A stretch of 8,217 nucleotides of DNA from Holosporales bacterium (GTDB taxonomy: Bacteria > Pseudomonadota > Alphaproteobacteria > UBA3830 > JAIRMZ01), in NCBI GenBank assembly GCA_031255325.1, contig JAIRST010000006.1, positions 1 to 8,217 on the forward strand, in the 5' to 3' direction. Within the stretch, counting starts at the first letter, position 1. Every line of letters begins with the position of its first letter. The notes under the pieces are model-generated. The model did no database searches. It worked only from the letters and a program-made list of their open reading frames with translations, and had not been told where the DNA came from. Shown in pieces: positions 5,706 through 8,217 of this stretch. Both the position numbers and the translations under genes were made by a program.

Positions 5706-5864
5706 TCGCTCGTTTTTCGAAGTCGCTAATATCTTTTCGATTTACGGAACTGGCTTGATGATCTGAAAGATCTTATCGGTTGCGAATTAGAGACTACTTA
5801 GATGATTGTTCGTAATGGAATGATCAGCTGTAAGCGTTTTTTTCAACAAAGCTCCTCATGTTTC

Positions 5865-5878
5865 GCGTCTGGGGACGC
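5865..5878. terminator. Short hairpin directly after the dnaE stop
   Basis: GCGTC (5865-5869) and GACGC (5874-5878) form a GC-rich 5-bp stem with a 4-base loop, two bases beyond the dnaE stop codon. On the plus strand it is followed by TTTT, but in the dnaE direction it is followed by GAAACATG, so it is not a classic intrinsic terminator for dnaE. It may still protect the 3' end of the message after Rho-dependent or processed termination. Confidence 0.3.
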
Positions 5879-5880
5879 TT

Positions 5881-8217
5881 TTAACGTGACGTAACAGAAA
5901 TATTTTGTATCCCCGAAATAGCTTGGAGAGAGGTAATATCTTCAAAGGACAAATTGTATTTTTGTGGTAGAATAAAAACATGCCCCTCTAATTCAGGAGC
6001 TTTGAGGTAAATTCCTACATTGCCTGTAGTTTTTTGTCCCAAATACGCTGCTATCACTTCAAGAGCTGATGGATTTGAGACCAAGATATGCACTGCTTCT
6101 AACGTAGAAGACAATACAATATCCAAGTCCTGAACGGATATGACTGTAAACCTAGGAATATCACTATCGAATTTTGTCTGAAGTGTTAATAAAACGCATT
6201 TTCCTTCTTTCAGCAAATCCTGGGCGCTTGTTAAAAGTTCTGAAAAAACAACACATTCCCCGTTTCCGCTTGTATCGGAAAATTGCAAAAAAGCATAACG
6301 ATTCCCCGAGCGGGCAATACGCTTTTGAAGTCCTAAGACAACACAAGCGATAGTGGCCTTTTCTTTTTTCTGCTCGATAACCTTTTGTAAAGAAGACCCC
6401 CCTAACATTTTTATTGCTGTTCCATAGGTATCCAGCGGATGCGCAGAAAGGTAAAAACCAATAACTTGAAATTCATTTTGAAGGCGGGTCAAAGGCGGCC
6501 AATCCGATCCTTCCAAGAGGTCTTTTTTATAATCATGCTTAAAGTTCTCCTCTCCAAATAAAGAGTGTTGCCTATGGGATGTCTCTGCCGGACGATCCGA
6601 TTCAACTTGTTTCAAAATAGTGTCAAGATTTTCGCTTAAAAGACGACGTGATGAATGCAAAGTGTCAAAAGCTCCTCCGAACACCAATGCATCAAAAACA
6701 CGCTTGTTAATGACGCGTATGCTAAAACGTTTGCAGAAATCGAAAATGTCTTTGAATGCACCATTTGTTTGACGCTCTTCTGCCACTTTCTGCATGGCCA
6801 TCAGACCACTGCCCTTTATAGCAGCCAACCCATAGCGTATGGCTGGGCGTTCTTCTGATAAAGTTGCAGAAAATTCAGCGTATGAAGTGTTGATATCCGG
6901 AGGCAAGAGCGGAATTCCCATGCGAATAAGTTCTTGACGATAGTGGGTAAGCTTATCAATGTTTCCCATATCGCATGTCATCAGGGTTGCCATAAACTCT
7001 ATGGGATAATTTGCTTTCAAGAATGCCGTCTGATAAGCAAGCAGCGCGTAAGGAGCCGCATGCGATTTATTAAATCCATAGCTGGCAAACTTTGCCATTT
7101 GTGCGAATATTTGCTCAGCGATCTGTCCTGCAACACCCTTCTCCTGCGCTCCATCGACAAAACGCTTGCGTTGGGCTTCCATCTCTGAATGGATTTTTTT
7201 CCCCATTGCGCGTCGCAAAATGTCCGCTTGGCCAAGCGTATATCCTCCAAGCACCTGCGCAATTTGCATTACTTGTTCTTGATAAACCATTACACCATAA
7301 GTAGAGGCCAAAATGGGTTCCAGCTTTGGATGCAAGAACCGCACCTCCTCTTGCCCGTGTTTACAAGCGATATAACGCGGAATATCGTCCATAGGCCCTG
7401 GTCGGAACAAAGCAACAAGAGCAATAAGATCCTCAAACCGATCTGGACGCAGATTTTTCACAACTTCTTGCATGCCACCACTTTCCAGCTGAAACACACC
7501 AATGGTTTCAACACGGTGTAAAAGGGTAAATGTTGTTGCATCATTTAGCGGTATAGAAGAAAGCGTTATGTCCACACCGCGAGCATTCAATAGATCTACA
7601 GTTTTTTGTAAAACAGTCAGGGTCTTGAGCCCTAGGAAATCAAATTTAATAAGTCCCGTTTTTTCAACAAACTTCATACTAAATTGCGTAACAGGAATAT
7701 CAGAACGCGGATCTTTATAAAGCGGTACCACTTCTTCGAGGGGCGCCTCTGAAATCACCACCCCTGCTGCATGTGTTGACGCATGCCGATATAACCCCTC
7801 TAGCTTAAGCGCGATAGAAACAAGACGTTCTATTTGTGGATCTTCGTCCATCATCTGCTGAAATGTAGGTTCTTTCTTAATCGCTTCTAGTAATGAAACA
7901 GGATGCGTGGGATTATTGGGCACAAGCTTGCAAAGCTTATCGACGTATACATAGGGCAATCCTAAAACACGCCCTACATCGCGTAAAACAGCACGTGCTT
8001 GCAATTTTCCAAAGGTAATGATTTGCGCAACGTGATCTATGCCGTATTTTTGACGAACATACTCAATAACTTCGTCACGCCGATCTTGACAAAAATCAAT
8101 ATCAAAATCAGGCAAGGAAATGCGCTCAGGATTTAAAAAACGTTCAAAAATAAGCGCGAACCGAATAGGATCCAAATCTGTAATCGTCAAAGACCAAGCG
8201 ACAAGCGACCCAGATCC
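5881..8217 (-). CDS. dnaE: DNA polymerase III alpha subunit, C-terminal 778 residues (5' end outside window)
   Basis: Catalytic subunit of the replicative DNA polymerase, adding nucleotides in complex with clamp and clamp loader. The visible part starts within the palm (GSGSLVAWS) and runs to a TAA at 5883-5881. Residues counted from base 8217: PDFDIDF at 36-42 holds two catalytic aspartates and KFDFLGL at 191-197 the third (Asp193), at the spacing seen in E. coli (401/403/555). The finger domain follows, with RPGPMDDIPRYI, VYQEQVMQIA and GFNKSHAAPYALLAYQTA. The tandem helix-hairpin-helix region is at about 460-520. QHSLF at 550-554 fits the internal beta-clamp-binding motif. An OB fold spans about 620-700, and a C-terminal domain follows. 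The N-terminal PHP domain and start are beyond the right edge; extrapolating from E. coli, the full protein would be about 1,140 residues. No frameshift or missing motif was seen. Confidence 0.97.
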   Translation of the reverse strand, partial: GSGSLVAWSLTITDLDPIRFALIFERFLNPERISLPDFDIDFCQDRRDEVIEYVRQKYGIDHVAQIITFGKLQARAVLRDVGRVLGLPYVYVDKLCKLVPNNPTHPVSLLEAIKKEPTFQQMMDEDPQIERLVSIALKLEGLYRHASTHAAGVVISEAPLEEVVPLYKDPRSDIPVTQFSMKFVEKTGLIKFDFLGLKTLTVLQKTVDLLNARGVDITLSSIPLNDATTFTLLHRVETIGVFQLESGGMQEVVKNLRPDRFEDLIALVALFRPGPMDDIPRYIACKHGQEEVRFLHPKLEPILASTYGVMVYQEQVMQIAQVLGGYTLGQADILRRAMGKKIHSEMEAQRKRFVDGAQEKGVAGQIAEQIFAQMAKFASYGFNKSHAAPYALLAYQTAFLKANYPIEFMATLMTCDMGNIDKLTHYRQELIRMGIPLLPPDINTSYAEFSATLSEERPAIRYGLAAIKGSGLMAMQKVAEERQTNGAFKDIFDFCKRFSIRVINKRVFDALVFGGAFDTLHSSRRLLSENLDTILKQVESDRPAETSHRQHSLFGEENFKHDYKKDLLEGSDWPPLTRLQNEFQVIGFYLSAHPLDTYGTAIKMLGGSSLQKVIEQKKEKATIACVVLGLQKRIARSGNRYAFLQFSDTSGNGECVVFSELLTSAQDLLKEGKCVLLTLQTKFDSDIPRFTVISVQDLDIVLSSTLEAVHILVSNPSALEVIAAYLGQKTTGNVGIYLKAPELEGHVFILPQKYNLSFEDITSLQAISGIQNISVTSR

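Larger units (their letters stand above)
5620..5772 (-). other. 50-codon open frame without a start; possible gene remnant
   Basis: Between the dnaE stop and envC, one minus frame is open for 50 codons and ends in TAA at 5622-5620. It is the same frame as envC, separated from it by this one stop. The peptide looks protein-like, with an amphipathic helical stretch (DFEKRAIASILEKYYSAY) and a basic tail. No ATG, GTG or TTG lies near its beginning, and the same frame further upstream is broken by TAA, TAG and TGA. It overlaps the leader frame in another phase. It may be the tail of a decayed gene or chance; no homologue is recognised. Confidence 0.18.

Noticed and set aside
5768..5775. AAGATCTT and nearby GATC palindromes in the dnaE-envC gap
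   Set aside because: Short palindromes of this length are expected by chance and have no consistent spacing.
7189..7521. 110-codon plus-strand frame within dnaE
   Set aside because: Antisense to conserved polymerase motifs, with no start signals or recognisable product.
1..8217. CRISPR arrays, insertion sequences, phage genes, defence systems
   Set aside because: No regularly spaced repeats, transposase or integrase motifs, terminal inverted repeats with target duplications, or defence-family motifs were found on either strand.

Overview
This window looks like chromosomal DNA from an alphaproteobacterium with moderate to low GC. Intergenic stretches are very AT-rich, and protein genes are roughly 40-48% GC by eye. 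The conserved trio envC - ctpA - divergent polysaccharide deacetylase is a typical alphaproteobacterial envelope gene order, and the DnaE fragment reads like an alphaproteobacterial replicative polymerase. A host-associated lineage such as Holosporales or a relative would fit the composition and gene style, but that placement is inference. No transposase, phage gene, CRISPR array, rRNA or toxin-antitoxin pair was recognised.

Layout. Bases 1-423 hold no recognised gene. They form a 46% GC block with one frame open from the left edge (140 Cys/His-rich residues) and a duplicated short inverted element. Bases 424-650 are AT-rich and contain a possible 30-residue small protein on the minus strand and a -35-like box. 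A complete tRNA-Ala(CGC) lies at 651-726. A 3-hydroxyacyl-CoA dehydrogenase gene starts only about 30 bases after its CCA end, so the two are probably co-transcribed. Bases 1645-2004 are a 360-base AT-rich gap between convergent genes and contain a perfect 10-bp inverted repeat.

From 5665 down to 2005 the minus strand carries a tight operon. It starts with an 18-codon leader reading frame that has an excellent Shine-Dalgarno sequence and whose stop overlaps the envC start. Then come envC (a LytM-type amidase activator without zinc ligands), ctpA (an S41 carboxy-terminal processing protease with an intact Ser-Lys dyad) and a membrane-anchored divergent polysaccharide deacetylase homologue whose expected metal and catalytic residues are replaced. 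The joints are a 1-base overlap (TGATG), a 10-base gap and a 1-base overlap (TAATG), so translation is probably coupled throughout. Together the products point to control of peptidoglycan hydrolysis during cell division or envelope maintenance: one active protease between two enzyme-fold proteins that look catalytically dead.

From 5881 to the right edge the minus strand carries the C-terminal two thirds of dnaE, the catalytic subunit of DNA polymerase III, with catalytic aspartates and the internal beta-clamp-binding motif visible.

Most of this is ordinary core genome. The observations most worth following are the leader reading frame coupled to envC, the degenerate deacetylase, the tRNA-dehydrogenase transcript, and the unexplained coding-like block at 1-423. 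I did not find convincing evidence of a new biological system.
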